Assembly: GCF_011742925.1 (NCBI RefSeq)
Contig: NZ_WAEL01000004.1
Location: forward strand, 372,001 to 436,000
Length of the DNA stretch: 64,000 nucleotides
Direction: 5' to 3'
Source of the DNA: Fibrivirga algicola
GTDB lineage: Bacteria > Bacteroidota > Bacteroidia > Cytophagales > Spirosomataceae
Shown here piece after piece: positions 34,798 to 43,038 of the stretch. The translations under genes and the position numbers were made by a program. The notes under the pieces were generated by a model. That model made no database searches, was not told the DNA's origin, and saw only the letters and a program-made list of their open reading frames with translations. The stretch's first letter is position 1. Each line of letters starts with the position of its first letter.

Positions 34798-35643
34798 CTA
34801 ATAGCTTCTCCCCTTGGTGCGTAGGGCTGTCAGCAGGTCGGCGTCCTGTTCATTCTTGAGCAGAGCACCCAGGTACGGGGGCACTTCCCGCAGATTTTCA
34901 AGATCAGTGAGGTCATCATGCGTTACGCCGGAAACCATCAGCAGGCGAATCCAGTCGATGAGTTCGCTGGTCGACGGACGCTTCTTCAAGGCTTTCACCT
35001 CCCGAATGCCATAAAACACAGACAGCGCTTTCACCATCAATTCGGCTGGCAGGTTGGGAAAATGCACGTCGACGATGGTTTGCATCGTTTCGCGATCGGG
35101 AAAGCGGATGTAATGGAAAAAACACCGGCGCAGGAACGCATCGGGTAACTCTTTTTCGTTATTCGAGGTGATGATAACCACCGGCCGATGTTTGGCCGCT
35201 ATGGTTTGCCGCAGTTCGTAGCAGTAAAACTCCATCCGGTCGATTTCCTGTAGCAGGTCATTGGGAAATTCAATGTCTGCCTTATCGATCTCGTCGATCA
35301 GCAGCACCGACGATTCATCCGTGTCGAATGCTTCCCACAGCTTGCCTTTTTTGATGTAGGCCGAAATATCGCCCACCTCTCTATCGCCCAGTTGCGAATC
35401 GCGAAGGCGCGATACGGCGTCGTATTCATACAGCCCCTGCTGGGCATTGGTCGTTGATTTGACATGCCAGGTGAACAGCGGTTTGTTCAGGGCACGCGCA
35501 ATTTCGAACGCCAGCAGGGTTTTCCCCGTGCCGGGCTCGCCTTTAATCAGCAGTGGTTTTTGCAGTTGAATGGCCGCATTGACCGCGACACTCAGTTCCC
35601 GCGTGGCTACGTAGGATTCTGTTCCCTGGAAGGTCATATACAA
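34798..35643 (-). CDS. MoxR-family AAA+ ATPase
   Basis: AAA+ ATPase of 281 residues. Walker A is GEPGTGKTLLA, Walker B VLLIDEIDKAD, sensor 1 VIITSNNEKELPDAFLRRCFF with the arginine finger nearby. MoxR proteins are chaperone-like ATPases that pair with VWA proteins; the VWA gene follows 85 bases later in the same direction. The initiator may be this ATG or the one two codons in (MTFQGT). It is the first of the pair downstream of a complex inverted repeat. Confidence 0.93.
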   Translation of the reverse strand: MYMTFQGTESYVATRELSVAVNAAIQLQKPLLIKGEPGTGKTLLAFEIARALNKPLFTWHVKSTTNAQQGLYEYDAVSRLRDSQLGDREVGDISAYIKKGKLWEAFDTDESSVLLIDEIDKADIEFPNDLLQEIDRMEFYCYELRQTIAAKHRPVVIITSNNEKELPDAFLRRCFFHYIRFPDRETMQTIVDVHFPNLPAELMVKALSVFYGIREVKALKKRPSTSELIDWIRLLMVSGVTHDDLTDLENLREVPPYLGALLKNEQDADLLTALRTKGRSY

Positions 35644-35764
35644 TGATCAATTAGGCGTGATCAACCAGCACAACTAATCGCTGCGCCCCAGCCTGAACTG
35701 GCGACGCAACGCCCCCATTTATACCTGATAAATGGGGGCGTCGATCACGGCCAATTGATCATTG
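35641..35764. repeat. Nested inverted repeat with inner terminator, locus I
   Basis: Outer arms of 22 bases (35641-35662, 35743-35764; two mismatches) enclose a perfect hairpin, CGCCCCCATTTAT / ATAAATGGGGGCG (35710-35722, 35728-35740), loop ACCTG. It lies between the minus-strand acidic-protein gene and the MoxR gene and overlaps the first codon of MoxR. The inner hairpin lacks a T-tract. Confidence 0.85.
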
Positions 35765-35768
35765 TTGG

Positions 35769-36332
35769 TTACTCTTCGTCTACTTCGTCGCTGGTGAACG
35801 AGTACATGGTTTTATCGAGTTTCAACGTACCTGCATTGAACTGAGTAATGAAATTCTCGATCACCTCGTCGTTGATTTCTTCTACGTTCAGGCACACATC
35901 AATGCCGATGCCATATTCGAAGTCATGCTCCAATTCAACGTGTTCCTGAACTTTCACCGCTTCGGTCTCTTCGAGTTCTTCGATTAGCTCCGTGAGCAAT
36001 TCCTCGATTTCCTCATCTTTGGCTCCGTCGATTGAATAGCCGGGTTGCCGCTCTTCGGGTGGTACGTATTCGGGATGTGTCTTGCGAATCTGTTCAACGG
36101 CCGTTTCATACACGGTGCTGCTGTGATGTAGCCGGAGGGTATACACCAATCCGTCGTAGATTACTTCATCACCAAAATCTTTGCCGACGAACTGAATATG
36201 AGCGCACTCGCCTGATTCCAGCACGTCGAGGTCTTCATCTTCTACATATATAAATGAGCGCCCTGTTTCGCGGCACTCTTCCCGAAGACCTTCAATCTCG
36301 TCGGGAGAATATCCTTCATTTTTGTAATTCAT
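35769..36332 (-). CDS. Acidic hypothetical protein
   Basis: I do not recognise this 187-residue protein. It is strongly acidic: a central run of Glu (about 107-125, EEIEELLTELIEELEE) is probably a helix or coiled coil, and it ends SDEVDEE. The N-terminal part (RSFIYVEDEDLDVLESG and AHIQFVGKDFGDEVIYDG) looks like a beta-rich domain. No signal peptide or membrane segment is seen, so it is cytoplasmic. It is upstream of the MoxR/VWA pair on the same strand with an inverted repeat between; co-function is not shown. Confidence 0.75.
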   Translation of the reverse strand: MNYKNEGYSPDEIEGLREECRETGRSFIYVEDEDLDVLESGECAHIQFVGKDFGDEVIYDGLVYTLRLHHSSTVYETAVEQIRKTHPEYVPPEERQPGYSIDGAKDEEIEELLTELIEELEETEAVKVQEHVELEHDFEYGIGIDVCLNVEEINDEVIENFITQFNAGTLKLDKTMYSFTSDEVDEE

Positions 36333-36359
36333 GACTAAGCAACTTTCGTTTCCTGCAAG

Positions 36360-37568
36360 TTAGTGAAACTGTTCGTACCAATGTCTTACTACCGCCTCCG
36401 CCAACTCAATAGCCAACTCCATAGGCTGCTCGTCGACCCGCTCAGGTACGTCGTCGGGCCGATGGCTTCGCGGCATTGTACCGTCAGCGTCGAGTGCGCT
36501 CAGAGCCAGCGTGGGAACACCGGCCCGCTCGAACCAGACACTATCGAACCCAGTGCTATGGCAACTGGCGCGTTGCACACGCGCTGAATAATCGGGAGTA
36601 GCTACCAGTTGGCCGGCCAGGCTAGTTAAGGCATTGGTATACCGAATAACCTCGACAGTACCCGTTTGTTCGATCACGGACAATTTACCCACCCCCAGCG
36701 TATCGAAGTTGATAACAATGGTTTTTTCACCGTTGAATGGCCAGTTTGCGCGGTTCTTTTTCAGATAGGCCAGCGATCCCAGCAAGCCGACTGCTGTTGC
36801 CGAGGGCAGCACTACCTCCACCAACGTACCCGGCAGTGCCCCCGACCGACTGGCTTTACGGAGGCGGTCGGCCGTTTCAATCGCAGCTACTACACCTGTT
36901 GCGTTATCGCTGGCCCCATTGGCGTATCCCCGTGATCGGTAGCCGATCGTAGTGAAAACCGTTTGCACAATCAGGTATACGGCTATGGAGACCAGCGACC
37001 AGAAAATTACCGGCGCTTTTCCCCCGTAGGTATACACCGCCGAGAGCAGAACGCCCGACGTCATCATGGCCAGGGTAGCTATGAACAGAGTACGTAGCGA
37101 TTTTTGCCACTTTACGGCATGAAAGACAGAAATGGGGGCTGTGTCGTAATGAGCCATCAGGATAACATGCAACCGGGTAGACGTATCCACGTCGGCCGAT
37201 GCTGTTGCCGGTAGTGGCCATTGGGCGGTTACATTAACGGCTCGGTGCTGTCCGGGGAAACGGGTGACGGATGCCTCGCGCCAATTGATGTATAGCCAGG
37301 CCTGGCTCAGCGCAAAACCACCCAGAAACAGACCAAGCTGCCCCACCAGAAAGCCGCCACTAAGTGCCAGTCCGATGCCGGCCAGCAACAGGCCGTTGAT
37401 CCAGTAAATGACCGTGGCGTAGGTTTGCGGCGTGCTGAAGGCGTCAAGCCGAACAGCGGCACCCCGGCTTTTCAGGTGTTCAGCGAGTAGTCGGGCGGCT
37501 TCGCGTTCATTGGGGGTAGCCGCGCCCCGGTGTGGTAATCGGCAAAGAGCAGTAAGTAGAGCATGCAT
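36360..37568 (-). CDS. M28-like membrane protein, catalytic Glu pair lost
   Basis: A zinc-peptidase M28-fold protein with several hydrophobic segments in its N-terminal half, so probably membrane-embedded. Metal-ligand positions are seen: MAHYDTAP (His/Asp), GASDNATG (Asp), INFDTLGVG (Asp) and the C-terminal HRPDDVPERVD (His). The usual catalytic EE before GLLGS is replaced: the frame reads VLPSATAVGLLGS, with Thr-Ala where Glu-Glu should be. It may therefore be inactive or altered. I chose the ATG at 37568 (MHALLTALCRLPHRGAATPN), which matches the family start; an ATG at 37613 is longer. Confidence 0.8.
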   Translation of the reverse strand: MHALLTALCRLPHRGAATPNEREAARLLAEHLKSRGAAVRLDAFSTPQTYATVIYWINGLLLAGIGLALSGGFLVGQLGLFLGGFALSQAWLYINWREASVTRFPGQHRAVNVTAQWPLPATASADVDTSTRLHVILMAHYDTAPISVFHAVKWQKSLRTLFIATLAMMTSGVLLSAVYTYGGKAPVIFWSLVSIAVYLIVQTVFTTIGYRSRGYANGASDNATGVVAAIETADRLRKASRSGALPGTLVEVVLPSATAVGLLGSLAYLKKNRANWPFNGEKTIVINFDTLGVGKLSVIEQTGTVEVIRYTNALTSLAGQLVATPDYSARVQRASCHSTGFDSVWFERAGVPTLALSALDADGTMPRSHRPDDVPERVDEQPMELAIELAEAVVRHWYEQFH

Positions 37569-37593
37569 GGCCGTAAAAGTAGGCATAAACAGA

Positions 37594-37645
37594 GGAGCCG
37601 TAACCGTACCCAACGCTACGATGCGCCAGATAGGGTTACGGCTCC
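37594..37645 (-). terminator. Terminator of the GSIII gene
   Basis: Perfect 12-base stem GGAGCCGTAACC / GGTTACGGCTCC (37594-37605 and 37634-37645), 28-base loop, 18 bases after the minus-strand GSIII stop. No long T-tract. Confidence 0.6.
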
Positions 37646-37663
37646 CGTCTGTCTGCCAACGAC

Positions 37664-39853
37664 TTATTTCACAAAGAGCATCTCACGGTATTTTACCAGC
37701 GGCCAATCGTCATCATCGATCAGCAGTTCGAGCTTATCTACCTCATAGCGAATCACGTCGAAGTAGTCTTTTACTTCAGTGGCATATTGGCGCGCCATTT
37801 CAGCCGAGTTTGTCAGGTTATTAGCCCGTTTCCGCGACTCGATCATGGCCTCCACGTTTTTCTTGATTACGACTACTCGGGCCGATAGCTCGCGGATAAT
37901 GGCTTTCACCGGCTGTGCTTCGTTGATCATATCCAGATCGACCAGCGATTTCGCCGTGGTTGCCAGCTGGTTCATGTACTTGAGTGCAGTTGATACGACG
38001 TGGTTGATCGCCAGATCGCCCATGACGCGCGACTCAATCTGTACATTTTTGATGTATTTCTCCAGTTCAATTTCGTAGCGGGCTTCCACCTCGGCATGGT
38101 TCATTACGTTGAGCCGGGCAAACAGATCGATCGATTCAGGTTTTAAATAAACCTTCAGCGCATCAGGAGTCGATTTGATGTTTGACAAACCGCGCTTCTC
38201 AGCTTCGGCCACCCATTCGTCGGAATAGCCATTACCTTCAAACAAGATACGTTTCGAGGCCCGGTAGTACTGTTTCAGCACTTCGACGACGGCCAGTTCT
38301 TTTTTCTCGCCGTTCTCTAACCGAGCTTCCAGGTCGCGCCGGAACTGGATAAGCTGATCGGCCACGATCGTGTTCAGTACAATCATGGTCGAGGCTGAAT
38401 TGGCCCCTCCACCCACCGCCCGGAACTCAAATTTGTTGCCTGTAAAGGCAAAGGGAGAGGTCCGGTTCCGGTCGGTATTATCGCGTATGAGCGACGGAAT
38501 CCGGTTCAGACCCAGCTTGTAATACACGTTGTCGCCCTTGCTCAGCGATATCTCTGATTTGTTCTCCAGATCGTCGAGTGCTTTGGTGAGCGTATCGCCC
38601 AGAAAGACCGACATGATAGCCGGTGGAGCTTCGTTGGCCCCCAGCCGGTGTTCGTTGCCCGCCGACGCGATACTGGCCCGCAGCAGATCGGCGTGGTCGT
38701 GCACGGCCTTTACCACATTGACAATGAACGCAATGAAGCGCAACGTCTCTTTTGGTTTGCTACTCGGTCCCAGCAGGTTTACGCCCGTATTGGTGCCCAG
38801 CGACCAGTTGTTATGTTTACCCGACCCGTTGATACCGGCAAAAGGCTTCTCGTGAAACAGCACTTTGAACCCATGCTTCTCCGCAATTTTCTGCATCAGA
38901 TCCATCAACAGGGCGTTATGATCGATCGCCAGGTTAACCTCTTCAAACGTCGGCGCAACCTCAAACTGGCCGGGCGCTACTTCGTTGTGCCGGGTACGTA
39001 CCGGAATACCCAGCTTAAGCGCTTCAAACTCAAAGTCGACCATAAACGCATTAACGCGCGGCGGAATGGTACCAAAATAATGGTCTTCGAGCTGCTGTCC
39101 CCGCGCCGGCGAATGCCCGAACAGCGTGCGCCCCGCCATAACCAAATCGGGACGGGCCACAAATAACGCTTTGTCGACCAGAAAATATTCCTGCTCGATA
39201 CCCAGCGTGGGCGTCACTTTGTCGATGTTCCGATCGAAATACTGGCAAACAGCCGTGGCAGCTTTATCGATGGCAGCCAGTGATTTGAGCAGGGGCGTTT
39301 TATAGTCGAGCGCCTCGCCGGTGTAGGAGATAAAAACCGAGGGAATGCAGAGAGTCTTCCCTCCCGCCCCGTTGTCCATCAAAAATGCCGGCGACGATGG
39401 GTCCCAACCGGTGTAGCCCCGCGCCTCGAATGTGTTGCGCAATCCACCGCTCGGGAAAGACGACGCATCGGGTTCCTGCTGCACGAGCGCTGAGCCTTTG
39501 AATTTCTCGATGGCTTTTCCGTCGCTGGCCAGATCAAAAAATGAATCGTGCTTTTCGGCGGTCGATCCTGTCAGGGGCTGAAACCAGTGCGTATAATGCG
39601 TGGCTCCTTTGCTGACCGCCCATGATTTCAGGGCGTTAGCTACCTCATCGGCAATATCCCGGTCTATTCGTCCACCGGTGTCAATAGCTTCAGCGATGCG
39701 CAGGTACGCTTCCGGCGAGAGCAGGGCACGCATAACTTCTTTACTGAACGTATGTACTCCATAATAGTCGGTGAGGCGTTCGGTGGGGGCAATCACGGGC
39801 AGCGGTTGTCTGCCCTGCGCCGTTTCAAGGGCATTAAATCGTAAGTAAGCCAT
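37664..39853 (-). CDS. glnN: Glutamine synthetase type III
   Basis: Large glutamine synthetase (729 residues, the GSIII size) joining ammonia and glutamate. The N-terminus with YYGVHTFSKEVMRALLSP, GLEQEYFLVD-type metal site in TLGIEQEYFLVDK, GINGSGKHNNWSLGTNTG and FTGNKFEFRAVGG are family landmarks. It is next to the GSII gene on the same strand, so the two are probably both involved in nitrogen assimilation. A GSIII is widespread in Bacteroidota. A leader of about 180 bases separates it from the GSII terminator. Confidence 0.96.
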   Translation of the reverse strand: MAYLRFNALETAQGRQPLPVIAPTERLTDYYGVHTFSKEVMRALLSPEAYLRIAEAIDTGGRIDRDIADEVANALKSWAVSKGATHYTHWFQPLTGSTAEKHDSFFDLASDGKAIEKFKGSALVQQEPDASSFPSGGLRNTFEARGYTGWDPSSPAFLMDNGAGGKTLCIPSVFISYTGEALDYKTPLLKSLAAIDKAATAVCQYFDRNIDKVTPTLGIEQEYFLVDKALFVARPDLVMAGRTLFGHSPARGQQLEDHYFGTIPPRVNAFMVDFEFEALKLGIPVRTRHNEVAPGQFEVAPTFEEVNLAIDHNALLMDLMQKIAEKHGFKVLFHEKPFAGINGSGKHNNWSLGTNTGVNLLGPSSKPKETLRFIAFIVNVVKAVHDHADLLRASIASAGNEHRLGANEAPPAIMSVFLGDTLTKALDDLENKSEISLSKGDNVYYKLGLNRIPSLIRDNTDRNRTSPFAFTGNKFEFRAVGGGANSASTMIVLNTIVADQLIQFRRDLEARLENGEKKELAVVEVLKQYYRASKRILFEGNGYSDEWVAEAEKRGLSNIKSTPDALKVYLKPESIDLFARLNVMNHAEVEARYEIELEKYIKNVQIESRVMGDLAINHVVSTALKYMNQLATTAKSLVDLDMINEAQPVKAIIRELSARVVVIKKNVEAMIESRKRANNLTNSAEMARQYATEVKDYFDVIRYEVDKLELLIDDDDWPLVKYREMLFVK

Positions 39854-39978
39854 TCGATCAGTTTGGTGGTTGAAGTAGGTCGCAAAGTTGCCCTCTGCGT
39901 CTAGAGTTCTGTACTAAGAAGCGTAAGCTTCACTTTTACGCTCTAAAGAATAACATTTTTCCTGCCAAACATACAAAA

Positions 39979-40010
39979 AAAACGACCCGTCGTTGCCGAC
40001 GGGTCGTTTT
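39979..40010 (-). terminator. GSII terminator
   Basis: Perfect 14-base stem AAAACGACCCGTCG / CGACGGGTCGTTTT, loop TTGC; on the minus strand it runs into eight Ts. It is directly downstream of the GSII gene, ahead of GSIII. Confidence 0.94.
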
Positions 40011-40036
40011 AGCAATAAATAGGAATGAGCTGTAAA

Positions 40037-41071
40037 TTAAGCTACTTCAGGCAAAGCCGCCGACTTAACCGTTTTGATGATTACGGCAGCTACTTTATAT
40101 GGATCAGCCGCTGAGTTTGGACGACGGTCTTCCAGCCAGCCCTTCCAGCCGCGCTGAACCGTGGCGATAGGGATACGAATCGACGCACCCCGGTCAGAAA
40201 TACCGTATGAGAACTGGTCGATCGACTGCGTTTCGTGCTTACCAGTCAACCGTAGGTGGTTGTCGGCGCCATAAACGTCAATATGTGCTTTCACTACCTC
40301 GGCTGGCGAGAATGATTGGCAGATGGCATCGTACACTTCTTTGCTACCCGACGTACGGAGGGCCGTGTTCGAGAAGTTAGCGTGCATACCTGAACCATTC
40401 CAGTCAGCATCGACGCCCAGGGGCTTGCAGTGCCAGTTGATGGCAACGTCGTAGCTTTCGCCGATACGCTCCAGCAGGTAACGGGCTACCCAGATCTGGT
40501 CGCCAGCTTCGCGGGCACCTTTAGCAAAAATCTGGAATTCCCACTGACCTGGGGCTACTTCGGCATTAATACCTTCTACGTTCAGACCTGCATCGAGGCA
40601 TACGTCAAGGTGTTCTTCAATGATGTTACGGCCAAATGCGTTGTTGGCACCTACCGAGCAATAATAAGGACCCTGTGGAGCTGGATCGCCTTCTTCGGGG
40701 AAGCCCAGTGGCTTGTTTGTCGCTGTATCGTAGAGGAAGTACTCCTGCTCGAAACCGAACCAGAAGTCGTTATCATCATCTTCAATTGTGGCACGGCCGT
40801 TAGTTTCGTGTGGTGTCCCATCGGCATTCAACACTTCACACATTACCAGATAGGCACTCTTACGCTGTGGGTCTGGGCAAATGTAAACGGGCTTCAACAA
40901 ACAGTCTGATGAACCACCGGCAGCCTGCTCGGTTGATGAGCCATCAAATGACCACATCGAACAGTCTTCCAGATTGCCTGAGAAATCATCTTCAATTTTA
41001 GTTTTTGACCGAAGGCTTTGGGTGGGCTTGTAACCGTCGAGCCAGATGTACTCTAATTTAGACTTTGCCAT
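40037..41071 (-). CDS. Glutamine synthetase type II (eukaryote-like)
   Basis: Compact glutamine synthetase, 344 residues, the GSII form found in eukaryotes and some bacteria. It shows a beta-grasp N-domain (YIWLDGYKPTQSLRSKT, WSFDGSSTEQAAG), the metal-binding FGFEQEYFLY, GINAEVAPGQWEFQ, the NGSGMHANFS ammonia-site region, GKHETQSI and RGASIRIP. It shares the reaction of its neighbour but belongs to a different family, so the cell has two glutamine synthetases in tandem from separate families. It has its own promoter and terminator. Confidence 0.95.
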   Translation of the reverse strand: MAKSKLEYIWLDGYKPTQSLRSKTKIEDDFSGNLEDCSMWSFDGSSTEQAAGGSSDCLLKPVYICPDPQRKSAYLVMCEVLNADGTPHETNGRATIEDDDNDFWFGFEQEYFLYDTATNKPLGFPEEGDPAPQGPYYCSVGANNAFGRNIIEEHLDVCLDAGLNVEGINAEVAPGQWEFQIFAKGAREAGDQIWVARYLLERIGESYDVAINWHCKPLGVDADWNGSGMHANFSNTALRTSGSKEVYDAICQSFSPAEVVKAHIDVYGADNHLRLTGKHETQSIDQFSYGISDRGASIRIPIATVQRGWKGWLEDRRPNSAADPYKVAAVIIKTVKSAALPEVA

Positions 41072-41410
41072 GTGTTTGGAGAGGACGTTTTATTGTTTTG
41101 CGGTACTGGTAGATACTGTCGGCATCAAATATAGACCCCTCTTTTCAAAATAAAAAAAGGCCAATATCGTAAACGGCAGGATTTTATAGAGGTCTATACA
41201 GTAGATTACAATTATTGTTTGTTAAATACAATTTTATGCGATTTATTATCTGTTTAACTACTCAATTTAAGTGAAACAGTTTTTACGGTAAAAATCACTT
41301 TTGTTGAATAAGTTGAGCCTAACTCAAACTAGCCTTACTTCATATGACTCGCTTTGGCGGTCTGTACACCAAAAATTGAATAGGCTTGATTAACCGACGC
41401 ACCTCATAAA
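41072..41410. other. AT-rich gap upstream of GSII
   Basis: About 340 bases with no gene. It contains the minus-strand -7 element at 41126-41133 and a 15-base palindrome TTTTTACGGTAAAAA (41280-41294), which could be an operator, but no known nitrogen-regulator site is recognised. Confidence 0.4.
41126..41133 (-). promoter_or_regulatory. -7 element (TATATTTG) of the GSII gene
   Basis: On the minus strand TATATTTG matches the Bacteroidota TAnnTTTG -7 motif, about 54 bases upstream of the GSII ATG. A TTG -33 at the ideal spacing is not clear. Confidence 0.5.
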
Positions 41411-41441
41411 AAAAGCTCTACCAGTTACTGGCAGAGCTTTT
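41411..41441 (-). terminator. Terminator of the DUF6580 gene
   Basis: Stem AAAAGCTCTACCAG / CTGGCAGAGCTTTT (one mismatch), 3-base loop, with an eight-T run on the minus strand. It lies 22 bases after the stop of the membrane-protein gene. Confidence 0.9.
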
Positions 41442-41463
41442 CAAGAAATTATACAGGTACGTG

Positions 41464-42006
41464 CTAGGCCAGCGAAGGGCGTAGCACGGGGAAACGGCGT
41501 TGCAGTAGAGCATACCCGCCAAACAGCAGGCCGCTAAAGAACAGGTCGCCAACCAGCCCATTCAGGAAAAACGACTGATTGTTATAGAATGCCAGACCGG
41601 CGGTGTAACAGCCAAGCAGGCCCGCCGCCGTTTGTGGGTAATAGCTGCTGCCGTACCAGACGGCAAAGTTGGTGATCAGGAAAAACAGGATCGATGCGCT
41701 CACAGAACCCGCCACAACCCAACCGAACGTTGGCTTGCGCAGGGCAACCGCGCCAATCAGCCAGGCCAGGGCCAGTGAACCATACACGGCACCCATTGTA
41801 CCGTGGAAACCGATAAGGGCATCGCTTAATAACATCGCCAGAACAGGCACCACCAGACCCAGCCATTTCCGCTCAAACAGGGCACCGCCAAACAGGGCCA
41901 TTGCCATTACTGGTGTTGCGTTGGGCGGGTGGGGTAAAAACCGCGAGAGCGCAATAAGCAGCACGAGTGAAGCGGTGGTAGTCAGGCGGATATGAAGTGG
42001 TTTCAT
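41464..42006 (-). CDS. DUF6580-family membrane protein
   Basis: Small inner-membrane protein (180 residues) with about five hydrophobic helices (LVLLIALSRFLPHPPN, LGLVVPVLAMLLSDALIG, SASILFFLITNFAVWYG, LVGDLFFSGLLFGGYALL). It matches DUF6580 as I recall it, resembling ECF-type S components, with no proven function. Its position immediately downstream of cobC on the same strand suggests, but does not prove, a link to cobalamin precursor transport. Family call moderate. Confidence 0.7.
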   Translation of the reverse strand: MKPLHIRLTTTASLVLLIALSRFLPHPPNATPVMAMALFGGALFERKWLGLVVPVLAMLLSDALIGFHGTMGAVYGSLALAWLIGAVALRKPTFGWVVAGSVSASILFFLITNFAVWYGSSYYPQTAAGLLGCYTAGLAFYNNQSFFLNGLVGDLFFSGLLFGGYALLQRRFPVLRPSLA

Positions 42007-42061
42007 AGAAAAAAGTGACGTTTATAGATCTACGTTCAGGCCCCAGAAAGGGCTGTTTTGT

Positions 42062-42655
42062 TTAACGATTGATGTATGCTACCGTGTATGTTCCGTTTTG
42101 AACAGTGAGCTTAGAAACAGCCCCATAGTCAAGATGGAGGCGGTAGGCATTTTGCAAAGGTAACTCCAGGAATAAACACAGCAAAGCACGGATTACGCCC
42201 CCGTGGCTGACAATGTATACTGTTTTGGGGGTTTCAGACGCGGCAAGTGGCAGTACCCGCTCCTCCCAGAATAAACGTACCCGATCAAATACGGCCTGAA
42301 ACGAATCGCCGTTGTGCGGGGCCAGGTTCACGAAATCAGCCATCCAGACGTCGAGCGCATCGCGGGGAATAGCGCTCCAGGGCAGCATCTCCCAATCACC
42401 AAAATTATATTCACGCAGCCGGTCGTCGTACTGCACGTAATCCCGCTTTGTGACTAACGATAGGTCTTCTGCCAGTTTACGGCAACGGGTCAACGGACTG
42501 GAGAATATCAGATCGGGGGCGGAGACAGGCATATTGTTCATCAGCATACTAACCTGCTCCAGGTAGGTACTGGCCAGTTCCACGTCAGAACTTCCATAGC
42601 AAACCGATTTACCAACGGCCACTTCAGTATGTCGAATCAGATAGATTGTCATCAT
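42062..42655 (-). CDS. cobC: Alpha-ribazole phosphatase-like histidine phosphatase
   Basis: Histidine-phosphatase of 197 residues. It begins MMTIYLIRHTEVAVG with the catalytic RHT, then DRLREYNFGDWE (second arginine/Glu) and the C-terminal VSHGGVIRA (second His). The RHTE start and the REYNFGDWE loop suit CobC, which removes phosphate from alpha-ribazole-5'-P in cobalamin lower-ligand assembly. This fits with cobS and cobT nearby. The start codon overlaps the preceding DUF3037 stop by one base (TAATG), so the genes are translationally coupled. Confidence 0.85.
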   Translation of the reverse strand: MMTIYLIRHTEVAVGKSVCYGSSDVELASTYLEQVSMLMNNMPVSAPDLIFSSPLTRCRKLAEDLSLVTKRDYVQYDDRLREYNFGDWEMLPWSAIPRDALDVWMADFVNLAPHNGDSFQAVFDRVRLFWEERVLPLAASETPKTVYIVSHGGVIRALLCLFLELPLQNAYRLHLDYGAVSKLTVQNGTYTVAYINR

Positions 42656-43038
42656 TATTGCACCAACTGCTCATACAGCCGGTCGAGGGTTTGTTGTGGG
42701 TCGGCGCACAGGCCGGGATGAACCGATGATGTTTGCACAACCGTGCTGCGGGTGGCGGTGAGCCAGCGAAACCGGGAGGCAATGGGTAACTGCCCAATGG
42801 GGCCACCTGTTTTTCGGCCGCCGCAAATTCGCTCAAACGCCTGCAGCCGCTCCGCAATCTCCGTGTGATCAGGTACGTTCGGGAACGCCAGTAAGCGGTC
42901 TGTGGGCAGGGTGTAGCGAGTTTGCAGGAATCCCTGTGAGGCGCAGTACACGATAACCCCCACATTGATAAACTCTTCACGCTCCACGCGCGGCACTACG
43001 CGGATGACGGCGTACTCAAACAAGTGCATTTCTGACAT
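42655..43038 (-). CDS. DUF3037 protein
   Basis: A 127-residue protein matching DUF3037 (HLFEYAVIRVVPRVEREEFINVGVIV at the start). Its function is unknown. The upstream HipA-like kinase gene overlaps its start by 23 bases, so the two are expressed together, a pairing that recurs in bacteria. I chose ATG 43038 (MSEMHLFEY); a longer frame reaches 43074. The downstream cobC start overlaps its stop by one base, so three unrelated functions are translationally linked. Confidence 0.8.
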   Translation of the reverse strand: MSEMHLFEYAVIRVVPRVEREEFINVGVIVYCASQGFLQTRYTLPTDRLLAFPNVPDHTEIAERLQAFERICGGRKTGGPIGQLPIASRFRWLTATRSTVVQTSSVHPGLCADPQQTLDRLYEQLVQ

